The notes under the pieces: model-generated | Told to the model about the DNA's origin: nothing | Databases searched by the model: none | The model's input: only the letters and a program-made list of their open reading frames with translations | NCBI RefSeq assembly: GCF_000743715.1 | Contig: NZ_JQEY01000006.1 | Span: forward strand, 121,142 to 185,141 | DNA: 64,000 nt | Origin: Palleronia rufa | GTDB taxonomy: Bacteria > Pseudomonadota > Alphaproteobacteria > Rhodobacterales > Rhodobacteraceae | Direction: 5' to 3' | Position numbers and translations under genes: made by a program | In this document: positions 8,806 to 17,095 of the stretch, piece after piece | How the letters are laid out: every line of letters begins with the position of its first letter | Position numbering within the stretch: position 1 is the first letter of the stretch

Positions 8806-9882
8806 ATGCTCTATCGTGAGGCGGGCGACTTCAAGTCGAGCTATGCCGAGGACAGCCAGACCTTTCCGATCCGACTGGACCGCAGGGCGTACGTTGCGCT
8901 GGTTGCGGTGGCGCTGGTCGTCGTGCCCTTCGTGGTCAACGACTACTGGGTGAACGCGGTCCTGCTGCCGCTTCTGATCTATGCCATCGCGGCTCTGGGG
9001 TTGAACATCCTGACCGGCTATTGCGGTCAGGTCAGCCTTGGCACCGGCGGTTTCATGGCGGTCGGCGCCTACGGTTGCTACAAGCTGATGACCGCGTTCC
9101 CGGACATCAACATCGCCGTTCTGGTGATTCTGTCGGGGCTCATCACCGCCGCGGTGGGGATGCTCTTCGGTCTGCCATCGCTCAGGATCAAGGGGTTCTA
9201 CCTGGCCGTGGCCACGCTTGCGGCGCAGTTCTTCCTGGTCTGGCTCTTCAACCGGGTGCCGTGGTTCTACAACTATTCGGCTTCGGGCCAGATCAGCGCG
9301 CCCGAGCGTACGCTGATGGGCTTTCGCATCACCGGACCGGAGACCCAGGCCTGGGCGACCTATCTCTTCACCCTGGCGTTCGTCTTCGCGTCCGCGTGGA
9401 TCTGCCGCAACCTGACGCGCGGCGCCATCGGACGCCGGTGGATGGCGATCCGCGACATGGACATCGCGGCAGAGATCATCGGGGTCGACCCGCTCCGCGC
9501 CAAGCTGTCGGCCTTCGGCGTGTCGTCCTTCTTCATCGGCGTGTCCGGCGCGCTCTTCTTCGCGGTCTACCTCGGCGCGGTCGAGGTGGGTGAGGCGTTC
9601 GGCATCGACAAGTCGTTCCTGGTACTCTTCATGGTCATCATCGGTGGACTCGGCTCGATCCTGGGTTCGTTCCTGGGCGCGGCCTTTATGGTTCTGCTGC
9701 CGGTCCTGCTGAAGAACCTGCTGGTCGGCGGTCTGGGATGGCCCACGGACCTGGCCGCGCATCTGGAACTGATGATCGTCGGCGGACTGATCGTCTTCTT
9801 TCTCATCGTCGAGCCGCACGGACTGGCGCAGCTCTGGCGGATCACCAAGGAGAAATTGCGGATCTGGCCGTTCCCGCACTAG
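8806..9882 (+). CDS. livM: branched-chain-type ABC permease (LivM-like)
   Basis: A 358-residue polytopic protein of the LivM permease family. It has a soluble N-terminal stretch of about 25 residues, then about ten hydrophobic segments. The G-Y-C-G-Q-V-S-L-G motif and the R-D-M-D-I-A-A-E-I-I-G-V loop are typical of the family. It sits between the small membrane gene and the binding-protein gene on the plus strand and pairs with the LivH-like subunit at 7510-8496. Confidence 0.92.
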   Translation: MLYREAGDFKSSYAEDSQTFPIRLDRRAYVALVAVALVVVPFVVNDYWVNAVLLPLLIYAIAALGLNILTGYCGQVSLGTGGFMAVGAYGCYKLMTAFPDINIAVLVILSGLITAAVGMLFGLPSLRIKGFYLAVATLAAQFFLVWLFNRVPWFYNYSASGQISAPERTLMGFRITGPETQAWATYLFTLAFVFASAWICRNLTRGAIGRRWMAIRDMDIAAEIIGVDPLRAKLSAFGVSSFFIGVSGALFFAVYLGAVEVGEAFGIDKSFLVLFMVIIGGLGSILGSFLGAAFMVLLPVLLKNLLVGGLGWPTDLAAHLELMIVGGLIVFFLIVEPHGLAQLWRITKEKLRIWPFPH

Positions 9883-9952
9883 GGTCCGGTCAGGGCGGAC
9901 CCGGCGCGGTCCATCATCAAGACGCCCCAAGAGGGTGCAAAGGGAGGAAACA

Positions 9953-11233
9953 ATGAAAAAGATCATCGCCGCACTTGCGGTTACCGTGGGGCTGGCGACG
10001 CCGGCCTTGGCCGAACTGACGTTCCCCAGCCTCAGCTACCGCACCGGGCCCTACGCCGCCAACGGCATTCCCTTCGCGGACGGCTATGCCGACTATTTCA
10101 CCCTGGTCAACGAGCGCGACGGCGGCATCGGCGGCGAGACGATCAACATGATCGAATGCGAGACCGGATATAACACCGAAAAGGGCGTGGAATGCTACGA
10201 ATCCACCAAGGGAGAGGGCGCGCTTCTGTACCAGCCCCTGTCCACGGGCATCACCTACCAGTTGATCCCCCGCGTCTCGGCCGACGGCATCCCGATGCAC
10301 ACGCTGGGCTATGGGCGCACATCGGCGTCGAACGGCAAGGTGTTCAAGTGGATCTTCAACTATCCCGCCACCTATTGGGACGGTGCCTCTGTCGCCATCA
10401 AATATCTGCTGGATGAGAACGGCGGCGATCTTTCGGGCAAGAAGATCGGGCTGGTCTATCACAATTCCGCCTATGGCAAGGAGCCGATCCGCACCCTGAC
10501 CGAGCTGAGCGCCAAGCATGGATTCGAACTGCTGGAGCTGCCGGTGGATGCGCCGGGCCAGGAGCAGCGATCTACCTGGGTGCAGGTGCGTCAGCAAAAG
10601 CCCGACTACATCCTGATGTGGGGTTGGGGCGTGATGAACCAGGTCGCCGTTCAGGAAGCGGTCAACATCCGCTTTCCCATGGAGAACTTCATCGGCATCT
10701 GGTGGTCCGGCTCCGAGAACGACGTCAAGCCGGCGGGACCGCGCGCCGACGGCTACAAGGCGCTGAACTTCCACGCCGCCGGCGCCGACTTCGCAATCTA
10801 CGACGATCTCGAACAATACGTGTTCTCGACCGGCAAGGCCGCCGGCGCGGGCGATCAGCAGGGAACGGTGCTTTACAACCGCGGGCTCTATGCCGCGATG
10901 ATCGCCGTCGAAGCGGCGAAGAAGGCGCAGGAGATCCACGGCACCGCCGCGATCACGCCGGCGCAGATGCGCGACGGTCTGGAGCAGCTTGAGATGACCG
11001 ACGAGAAGATGACCGAACTCGGGCTCGACGGCTTCGGCCCCACCTTCGCGGCGAGTTGCGAGAACCACGGCGGATCCGGCAAGGCCGCGATCAACCAGTG
11101 GAACGCCGAGACCGGAACCTGGGAGGTGCTCACCGACTACATCCAGTCCGACCAGGAGCTGATCCAGCGGCTGGTGGAGGAGGACAGCCTCGCTTATGCC
11201 GAAGAGAACGACATCGAGCTTCGGTGCCAGTGA
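9953..11233 (+). CDS. livK: ABC transporter periplasmic substrate-binding protein (LivK-like)
   Basis: About 426 residues with a Sec signal peptide (M-K-K, hydrophobic core, A-L-A cleavage near residue 21) and the type I periplasmic binding fold of HAAT systems. The start at 9953 follows an AGGGAGGA ribosome site at 9941-9948. It is longer than the amino-acid-binding LivK proteins (about 345-370 residues), and its early part mentions paired Cys around a substrate-proximal loop. This matches the subfamily found next to acyl- and phenylacetate-type CoA ligases. It presumably captures the acid to be imported; the ligand is unknown. Confidence 0.9.
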   Translation: MKKIIAALAVTVGLATPALAELTFPSLSYRTGPYAANGIPFADGYADYFTLVNERDGGIGGETINMIECETGYNTEKGVECYESTKGEGALLYQPLSTGITYQLIPRVSADGIPMHTLGYGRTSASNGKVFKWIFNYPATYWDGASVAIKYLLDENGGDLSGKKIGLVYHNSAYGKEPIRTLTELSAKHGFELLELPVDAPGQEQRSTWVQVRQQKPDYILMWGWGVMNQVAVQEAVNIRFPMENFIGIWWSGSENDVKPAGPRADGYKALNFHAAGADFAIYDDLEQYVFSTGKAAGAGDQQGTVLYNRGLYAAMIAVEAAKKAQEIHGTAAITPAQMRDGLEQLEMTDEKMTELGLDGFGPTFAASCENHGGSGKAAINQWNAETGTWEVLTDYIQSDQELIQRLVEEDSLAYAEENDIELRCQ

Positions 11234-11269
11234 CCCTTGTCCGCCGGCCGTAGCATCCGGGCGGGCGGC

Positions 11270-12511
11270 ATGAGCCGCCCGCGTGCCGCGCGGTTCCTGC
11301 TGCCGGCGCTGATGCTTCTCGCTCTCGGCGGTTGCGGCACTGCGCAGCTGCCGGATACGTCCTGCGGCGGTACGCTGAGGGTCGCGCCCGCGGAAACCTT
11401 GCCATCCGCGACCGGCCCGGCGGCACCGGACGTCCGCACGGTGATCGTCGGAGCCCGGCAGATGGAGTCGCGCGTCGCGGAGGCCGTCGCCGCAGAGGCC
11501 GCCACCGGCGCGGCCGGGCCGGTCCGCCTGAAGGTACTGATGCTGTCGGCGGGCGGGCAGTACGGTGCGTTCGGTGCGGGGTTCCTGCGCGGCTGGGCGG
11601 ACCGACCCGGCGGCAGGCCCGGCTTCGACCTCATCACCGGGGTCAGCGCCGGCGCGATCCTTGCGCCGGCGGTTCATGCCGGGCCGCGCTTCGGCGGCGC
11701 GCTGGACGTCTGGGACGGGCTGGATCAAAGTGACGTCTATCGCCTGCGTATCCCTTCGCTGCTCTTCGGCGCGCCCTCAATCGCATCCGTGGCCCCGCTC
11801 GAACGGCTGTTGACGCGTTCCATCACCCCCGATCTTCTGGAGGCCCTTGCCGCCCGGGAACGGGCCGGCGACCGGCTCTTCGTGTCGGCGGTCAACCTCG
11901 ATACCAGCCGCGCCGAAATCTTCGATCTGGGCGCGCTTGCCGCATCGTCGCTGAGCCCCGAGGCCAAGGGCGCCTGCCTGCGAGAGGCCGTTCTGGCCTC
12001 TGCCGCGATCCCGATCCTCATGCCGCCCCGCCAGATCGAAGGCGCGCTCTATGCCGACGGCGGCCTGCGCGACCAGGTGTTCCTGACCTCGGTCGAGAAC
12101 GGGCGCCTGGCCGGCGGGCGGTCCTCCGGCCGTCCCGTGGAGGTCGAGGCGACGCTGATCGTCAACGGCGCGCTGGACCCGCCGAAAGGCGCCGTAAAGC
12201 GGACGCTTTTCGGTTTCGGTGCACGCTCTGTGCTGACCCTGGCGGACGAGGTGCTTCGCGAATCCGTGCTGGACGTGGTGGAGTTCGTGGAAGAGCGCCC
12301 GAACTGGACCCTGCGCGCCATGGTCGCGCCCGACATGGACTTGTCCGCCTGTCTCGACGCCGGCGAAGGAGAGGGCGGCCAGTTCGACGCATGTATCACC
12401 GGCGCGCTCTATGCCGAAGGCCGGCGCGCGGCGACCGCGCCGAGGATTGACTGGATGACATCGCGGGACCTGGCCCGTCGCGCCGGACGCTACGGCGCCG
12501 GCGATCAATGA
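11270..12511 (+). CDS. patatin-like phospholipase, predicted lipoprotein
   Basis: A 413-residue protein starting with a lipoprotein signal whose lipobox L-G-G-C places the lipidated Cys at residue 22. The patatin core follows, with a glycine-rich oxyanion loop at about 93-104, the nucleophile elbow G-V-S-A-G with Ser126, and the D-G-G motif with Asp263 completing the Ser-Asp dyad. I chose the ATG at 11270 because it puts the signal peptide at the N-terminus; an upstream ATG at 11237 is possible. The gene lies between livK and livF, so an envelope lipase may release the acid that the transporter takes up. That link is inferred from position. Confidence 0.85.
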   Translation: MSRPRAARFLLPALMLLALGGCGTAQLPDTSCGGTLRVAPAETLPSATGPAAPDVRTVIVGARQMESRVAEAVAAEAATGAAGPVRLKVLMLSAGGQYGAFGAGFLRGWADRPGGRPGFDLITGVSAGAILAPAVHAGPRFGGALDVWDGLDQSDVYRLRIPSLLFGAPSIASVAPLERLLTRSITPDLLEALAARERAGDRLFVSAVNLDTSRAEIFDLGALAASSLSPEAKGACLREAVLASAAIPILMPPRQIEGALYADGGLRDQVFLTSVENGRLAGGRSSGRPVEVEATLIVNGALDPPKGAVKRTLFGFGARSVLTLADEVLRESVLDVVEFVEERPNWTLRAMVAPDMDLSACLDAGEGEGGQFDACITGALYAEGRRAATAPRIDWMTSRDLARRAGRYGAGDQ

Positions 12512-12523
12512 GGAGAAAGCGAC

Positions 12524-13375
12524 ATGAGTACCGCCGAGACCGAAACCCTTGTCCGGGCCGTCCCCGGACCCGCAGACAAGCTGCTCGACGTCACCAACAT
12601 AGAGGTGATCTACAACTCGGTCATCCTGGTGCTGAAGGGCGTCAGCCTGTCGGTCCGGAAGGGCGGGATCACGGCGCTTCTGGGCGGGAACGGGGCGGGC
12701 AAGACCACCACGCTCAAGGCGGTGTCGAACCTGCTGAAGTCGGAGCGGGGAGAGGTGACGAAAGGGACGATCGTCTATCGGGGCGAACGGGTGGACGATT
12801 CGAACCCCGCGGAGATGGTCAAGCGCGGCGTCATCCAGGTCATGGAGGGGCGCCACTGTTTCGAACATCTTACCGTCGAGGAAAACCTGATGACCGGCGC
12901 CTACACCCGCGGCGACGGGCGCGCCAAGGTCGAGGACGACCTGGATCTGGTCTATACCTATTTCCCGCGTCTCAAGGAGCGGCGGAAGAGCCAGGCGGGC
13001 TATACGTCCGGTGGTGAGCAGCAGATGTGCGCCATCGGTCGCGCGCTCATGTCCCGCCCGGAGACGGTGCTGCTCGACGAGCCCTCGATGGGCCTCGCCC
13101 CGCAGCTGGTCGAGGAGATCTTCGCCATCGTCAAGGACCTCAACGAGAAGGAGGGCGTGAGCTTTCTGCTGGCGGAGCAGAACACCAACGTCGCGCTCCG
13201 GTTCGCGCATCAGGGCTATATCCTGGAGTCGGGTCGCGTCGTGATGGAGGGCAATGCCGCGGAATTGCGCGAGAACCCCGACGTAAAGGAATTCTACCTT
13301 GGGATGTCGGACGAAGGGCGCAAATCGTTCCGCGACACGCGCTCCTACCGCCGCCGCAAACGGTGGCTGTCCTGA
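12524..13375 (+). CDS. livF: branched-chain-type ABC transporter ATP-binding protein (LivF-like)
   Basis: A 283-residue ATPase with Walker A G-G-N-G-A-G-K-T-T near residue 53, the signature T-S-G-G-E-Q-Q and Walker B L-L-D-E-P-S-M-G-L-A-P. The N-terminus carries about 20 extra residues before the ATPase core, and the C-terminal end is basic (R-R-R-K-R), which is longer than classical LivF (about 235 residues). It completes the ABC importer begun by livG. A clear AGGAGAAAG ribosome site precedes the ATG. Confidence 0.92.
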   Translation: MSTAETETLVRAVPGPADKLLDVTNIEVIYNSVILVLKGVSLSVRKGGITALLGGNGAGKTTTLKAVSNLLKSERGEVTKGTIVYRGERVDDSNPAEMVKRGVIQVMEGRHCFEHLTVEENLMTGAYTRGDGRAKVEDDLDLVYTYFPRLKERRKSQAGYTSGGEQQMCAIGRALMSRPETVLLDEPSMGLAPQLVEEIFAIVKDLNEKEGVSFLLAEQNTNVALRFAHQGYILESGRVVMEGNAAELRENPDVKEFYLGMSDEGRKSFRDTRSYRRRKRWLS

Positions 13376-13489
13376 GGCGATTTTTTCGCGGATCTTTCCC
13401 GGTCTCCGCGGATCAAAATCCGCAAGTTGCGCGTTTACTGTGCGTCATCGGCCATTCGTTGCGCCGGTGCCTTTTGTGGAGTAACAATC

Positions 13490-14023
13490 ATGAAACCTAT
13501 CCTTCTTGGAACCATCAGCGCCGTTGCCGTGTCCCTTGGCGCCGGAAGTGCCTTCGCCGCGTCTCATTCCAGCGGCATGGCCACTGTGACCTGCGAGCAG
13601 TTTCTGGCCCTGCCGGCCGCCGATCAGGAAACCCAGGCCAACGCTCTGAAGACGGCGTCGGGCGTCTCGGGGTCGTCCGGTAGCGCCAGCATGTCGTCCG
13701 GCGGCGATACGTCGGGCGGCTCGGCGGAGGCCACGGGCTCCGCGACCGGCGGCGGGTCGACCACCGATACGGAGATGCCGTCCACGACGGCGACGGATGG
13801 CTCCTCCGGCATGTCGGCGGACGGCTCGTCTTCGGCGGCCTCCAGCGGCAGTTCGGCCATGTCGTCCTCCGGGGGCAGCTCGGCTGGCGACACGTCCGGC
13901 TCGATGCCGAGCGAGACCGTGGTCGCGCTGATCACGATCTGCGAGAACACCAGCATGGACCCCGGCGCGATGGACCAGTCCGGTACGGACGCGACCGGCG
14001 GTGGAAGCACCACCTCCAACTGA
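13490..14023 (+). CDS. secreted HdeA-like protein interrupted by a Ser/Gly-rich tract
   Basis: A 177-residue exported protein with a signal peptide (cleavage after A-F-A-A near residue 24). A short segment follows with Cys35 in the motif V-T-C-E-Q-F-L-A-L, and at the C-terminus a segment with Cys151 in I-T-I-C-E-N. These two flanks resemble the two Cys-bearing halves of HdeA/HdeB-type periplasmic acid-stress chaperones, which are joined by one disulfide. Between them lie about 90 residues of almost only Ser, Gly, Ala, Thr, Met and Asp. The two Cys are the only ones in the mature protein. The start follows a GGAG site at 13478-13481. The family link is an inference from the flanks. Confidence 0.75.
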   Translation: MKPILLGTISAVAVSLGAGSAFAASHSSGMATVTCEQFLALPAADQETQANALKTASGVSGSSGSASMSSGGDTSGGSAEATGSATGGGSTTDTEMPSTTATDGSSGMSADGSSSAASSGSSAMSSSGGSSAGDTSGSMPSETVVALITICENTSMDPGAMDQSGTDATGGGSTTSN

Positions 14024-14153
14024 TGCGGCGACGCGGCGCGGAACCGTTCGCGTTCCGCGCCGATGCATATCGGGTGGCCTCCGCGGCGCTATCCGATAAC
14101 ATCCCGCCCGAGATTGCCTGACCGATGACCTACGGCACATGAGGGGGATGACC

Positions 14154-15365
14154 ATGACCGACGATCTCGAATTCCGCAGCGCCGACGATCGCGCCGCCGA
14201 CCTGGCGACGGCGCTGCCAGCGCAGTTGCGGCGTGCGCAGGCGCTGGGCGGCAATACCGGCCTGTCGGATGTCGATGTCGAACGCATCACCGACCCCGCG
14301 GCGTTGTCGCGCCTGCCGGTCATGCGCAAGGCCGATCTGGCCGCGGCACAGGCGGCGTCCCCTCCGCTCGGGGGCTATGCCGCCGATCTCGGGGCGTTTA
14401 CCCATCTCTTCCAGTCTCCCGGCCCGATCTATGAGCCCGGACGGGTGGCGGACGACTTCTTTCGCCTCGGGCGGTTTCTGCGCGCCGTCGGCATCGGTCC
14501 CGGCGACGTGGTGCAGAACTGCTTTGGCTACCACCTGACGCCGGCGGGGATGATGTTCGAATCCGGTGCCCGCGCGGTCGGGGCCGTGATCGTGCCCGCC
14601 GGCACCGGGCAGACAGAGCTTCAGGTCCGCGCCGCCGCCCATCTGGGGGTGACCGCCTATGCCGGGACGCCCGATTACCTCAAGGTCGTTCTCGAAAAAG
14701 CCGATGACATGGGCGTGGCGACCGCCATCACCCGCGCGGCCGTCTCCGGCGGCGCGCTCTTCCCGTCGCTGCGCGGCTTCTATGCCGATCGCGGAATTGC
14801 CTGTCTGCAGTGCTACGCCACGGCCGATCTGGGCAACATCGCCTATGAGAGCGACGCCATGGAGGGTCTGATCGTGGACGATGGCGTTGTCGTGGAGATC
14901 GTGACCCCCGGCACCGGCAATCCGGTGGAGCCGGGCGAGGTCGGAGAGGTCGTCGTCACCACGCTGAACCCCGACTACCCGCTGATCCGTTTCGCCACCG
15001 GCGATCTGTCGGCGGTGCTGGAGGGGACCAGCCCCTGCGGGCGGACCAACATGCGGATCAAGGGATGGATGGGCCGTGCCGACCAGACCGCGAAGATCAA
15101 GGGCATGTTCGTGCGGCCGGAACAGGTGGCGGAGCTTGTGGCCCACCACCCTGAGGTTGCCCGCGCCCGGGTGACCGTCACCCGGGAGGCGGAAGCCGAC
15201 GCGATGCATGTGGCGCTGGAGACCGATGCGCCGGGCGCACCCGCCGCGTACGAGGCCAGCGTACGCGACCTGCTGAAACTGCGCGGCACCGTCGAGCTTG
15301 TCGAACCCGGCACCCTGCCGCGCGACGGCACGGTCATCGACGACCGGCGCAGCTACGATACCTGA
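14154..15365 (+). CDS. phenylacetate-CoA ligase-like adenylate-forming enzyme
   Basis: About 403 residues related to PaaK-type ligases: an S-P-G-P-I-Y-E-P region, the Y-A-G-T-P-D-Y motif, the R-F-A-T-G-D-L-S hinge and a C-terminal small domain with M-R-I-K-G-W-M-G-R-A. Of the three in-frame ATGs at 14139, 14148 and 14154, the last is best spaced behind the GAGGGGG run at 14143-14149. It ends the ABC locus that begins with a long-chain-type CoA synthetase. Two different CoA ligases in one transport locus suggest activation of aromatic or other organic acids. Substrate unknown. Confidence 0.83.
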   Translation: MTDDLEFRSADDRAADLATALPAQLRRAQALGGNTGLSDVDVERITDPAALSRLPVMRKADLAAAQAASPPLGGYAADLGAFTHLFQSPGPIYEPGRVADDFFRLGRFLRAVGIGPGDVVQNCFGYHLTPAGMMFESGARAVGAVIVPAGTGQTELQVRAAAHLGVTAYAGTPDYLKVVLEKADDMGVATAITRAAVSGGALFPSLRGFYADRGIACLQCYATADLGNIAYESDAMEGLIVDDGVVVEIVTPGTGNPVEPGEVGEVVVTTLNPDYPLIRFATGDLSAVLEGTSPCGRTNMRIKGWMGRADQTAKIKGMFVRPEQVAELVAHHPEVARARVTVTREAEADAMHVALETDAPGAPAAYEASVRDLLKLRGTVELVEPGTLPRDGTVIDDRRSYDT

Positions 15366-15405
15366 CGGGGCGTTGCCGCGCCGTTTTCCATCCAAAGGAC
15401 ATCCC

Positions 15406-17022
15406 ATGCGACACTTGCTTACCGCATTTCTTCTGGCCGCATCGGCCGCGCCTGCCCTGGGGCGGGAGGCGGCGCTGCTGGTCGGCAACGACAGCTACGA
15501 CACGCTCGACCCGGTGGCGGCGGCGGGCGGCATCGGCGATGCCGCCGACGCGCTGTCGGATGCGGGGGTGGACGTCACTGTGGCGCGGAACGCGGGGCGC
15601 GCGGCGCTTCTGGACAGCCTGCGCGGCCTGTCGGACGGTACGGCTGAGGCGCAGGCCGTTGTTCTGGTCGGCCGGTTCGCGAACTTCGGCAACGAGTCCT
15701 TCTTTCTGCCCGTCGAGGCCCCGGGCACCGGTCCCGTGGACGGTATCGCAGCGGGGATCCCGGTCTCGGCCGTGGCCGAACTTCTCGCGCGCAGACCGGG
15801 CCGCGCCGTCCTGATCCTGGGCGCGCCGGAAGAAGGCGCGTTCCCGGACGTGGACCTGCCCCAGGGCGTCACGCTGATGCTCACCGATGCCGGGGGTGCG
15901 GTCCGCGCCGCCCGCGAGGTGCTGGCCCGGCCCGGGGCCGCGCTGGCCTCTGCCGCCGGGGACGACCTGCGGATTGCGGGTTTCGCCCCGGCCGGGCTTT
16001 CGTTCCTGCCGGACGCACCCGCCGCCCCGCAACCGGTACAGGCAACCGCACAGCCGGTCGATATCGAAGAGGATTACTGGCAACTCACCCGGAACCGGGA
16101 CGACGTGGCCGCCTATCGCAACTACCTTGACCGCTACCCCGGCGGCCGCTTCGCGACCGAAGCGCAGGCCCGGATCGACCGTCTGACCGAAACGCCGGAA
16201 ACCCGCGCCGCGCGGGCCGAAAGCGCCCTTGGACTCAACCCGGCCGGCCGGCAGGACGTCCAGCGCGATCTGTCGGTTCTGGGCTACGACACCCGCGGGA
16301 TCGACGGGATCTTCGGCTCTGGCACGCGGTCGGCGATCCGCGGCTGGCAGTCCCGTGAGGGGCTGGACGCCACCGGTTACCTCACCGCCGACCAGCTGGC
16401 CCGTCTCGACCAGCAGGGCGCCGCCCGCGCCGCCGAACTGGAGGCAGAGGAAACCCGTCGCCGGGAGGAGACGCGCGCAGAGGACGAACGGCTGTGGTCC
16501 TCGCTCGGCGACAGCCGGAGCGAGGCGCAGTTGCGGCGCTACCTCGACCGTTTTCCGGACGGCGCCCATGCACAGACCGCCCGCGCCGAACTGTCCGCCC
16601 TTGACGATGCCCGCGCCGCGCGGGGCGGCACCGCGCAAGGCGAACGCCGCCGCTGGCAATTGACCCGCCGCGAGAATACCGCCCAAGGCTACCGTGCCTA
16701 TCTGCGGGAATACCCGAACGGCCGTTTCGCGGAAGAAGCCCGCGCCGCCATCGCGGAGCTTGACCGCGCCCGCCCGCAGAACAGAGAGGCGGAGGCCGCG
16801 GAAAACGCGCTGGGCCTCAGCCCGGCGGTCCGGCGCGCGGTCGAGCAGCGTCTGGCCGCCCTCAGGCTGGACCCCGGTGCCGTGGACGGAGAGTTCGACC
16901 AGGCGACCCGGGCCGCCCTGCGCCGCTATCAGCAATCGGCGGGGATTCCCGATACCGGCTACGTGAATCAGATCACCGCCGTCCGCCTGCTGGCCGACAG
17001 CCTGCGCGACGTGCTGCAGTGA
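15406..17022 (+). CDS. secreted pseudo-caspase with peptidoglycan-binding domains
   Basis: A 538-residue protein with a signal peptide (about 1-19). Residues 20-200 follow the peptidase C14 (caspase-like) pattern: L-L-V-G-N-D-S-Y near the start and a strand before F-F-L-P. The catalytic His position reads G-R-F-A-N-F-G, and the Cys position (D-A-C-R in active members) reads L-G-A-P-E-E, so both catalytic residues are absent. Three degenerate about-40-residue repeats of the form W-x-L...Y-L-x-x-Y-P-x-G-x-F-A lie at about 223-260, 361-400 and 417-452. Two PG_binding_1 domains lie at about 272-335 and 465-530. The start follows AAAGGA at 15394-15399. Likely a periplasmic peptidoglycan-binding pseudoenzyme. 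Confidence 0.8.
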   Translation: MRHLLTAFLLAASAAPALGREAALLVGNDSYDTLDPVAAAGGIGDAADALSDAGVDVTVARNAGRAALLDSLRGLSDGTAEAQAVVLVGRFANFGNESFFLPVEAPGTGPVDGIAAGIPVSAVAELLARRPGRAVLILGAPEEGAFPDVDLPQGVTLMLTDAGGAVRAAREVLARPGAALASAAGDDLRIAGFAPAGLSFLPDAPAAPQPVQATAQPVDIEEDYWQLTRNRDDVAAYRNYLDRYPGGRFATEAQARIDRLTETPETRAARAESALGLNPAGRQDVQRDLSVLGYDTRGIDGIFGSGTRSAIRGWQSREGLDATGYLTADQLARLDQQGAARAAELEAEETRRREETRAEDERLWSSLGDSRSEAQLRRYLDRFPDGAHAQTARAELSALDDARAARGGTAQGERRRWQLTRRENTAQGYRAYLREYPNGRFAEEARAAIAELDRARPQNREAEAAENALGLSPAVRRAVEQRLAALRLDPGAVDGEFDQATRAALRRYQQSAGIPDTGYVNQITAVRLLADSLRDVLQ

Positions 17023-17095
17023 TCCGCGTCGGACAGTCACTTTCCACAAGGGGATGTTTGCGCTAATCCCTATCTGACCCCCCAAGGAGCGCGCG

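Noticed and set aside
8500..9966. A 488-codon open frame on the minus strand opposite livM
   Set aside because: It is the antisense shadow of a clear permease gene. The translation is rich in Arg, Asp, His and Gln with no hydrophobic or domain pattern.
9917..11728. A 603-codon minus-strand frame opposite livK and the patatin gene
   Set aside because: It covers two genes with signal peptides and motifs on the other strand, and its own sequence has no motif. GC-rich DNA gives such frames by chance.
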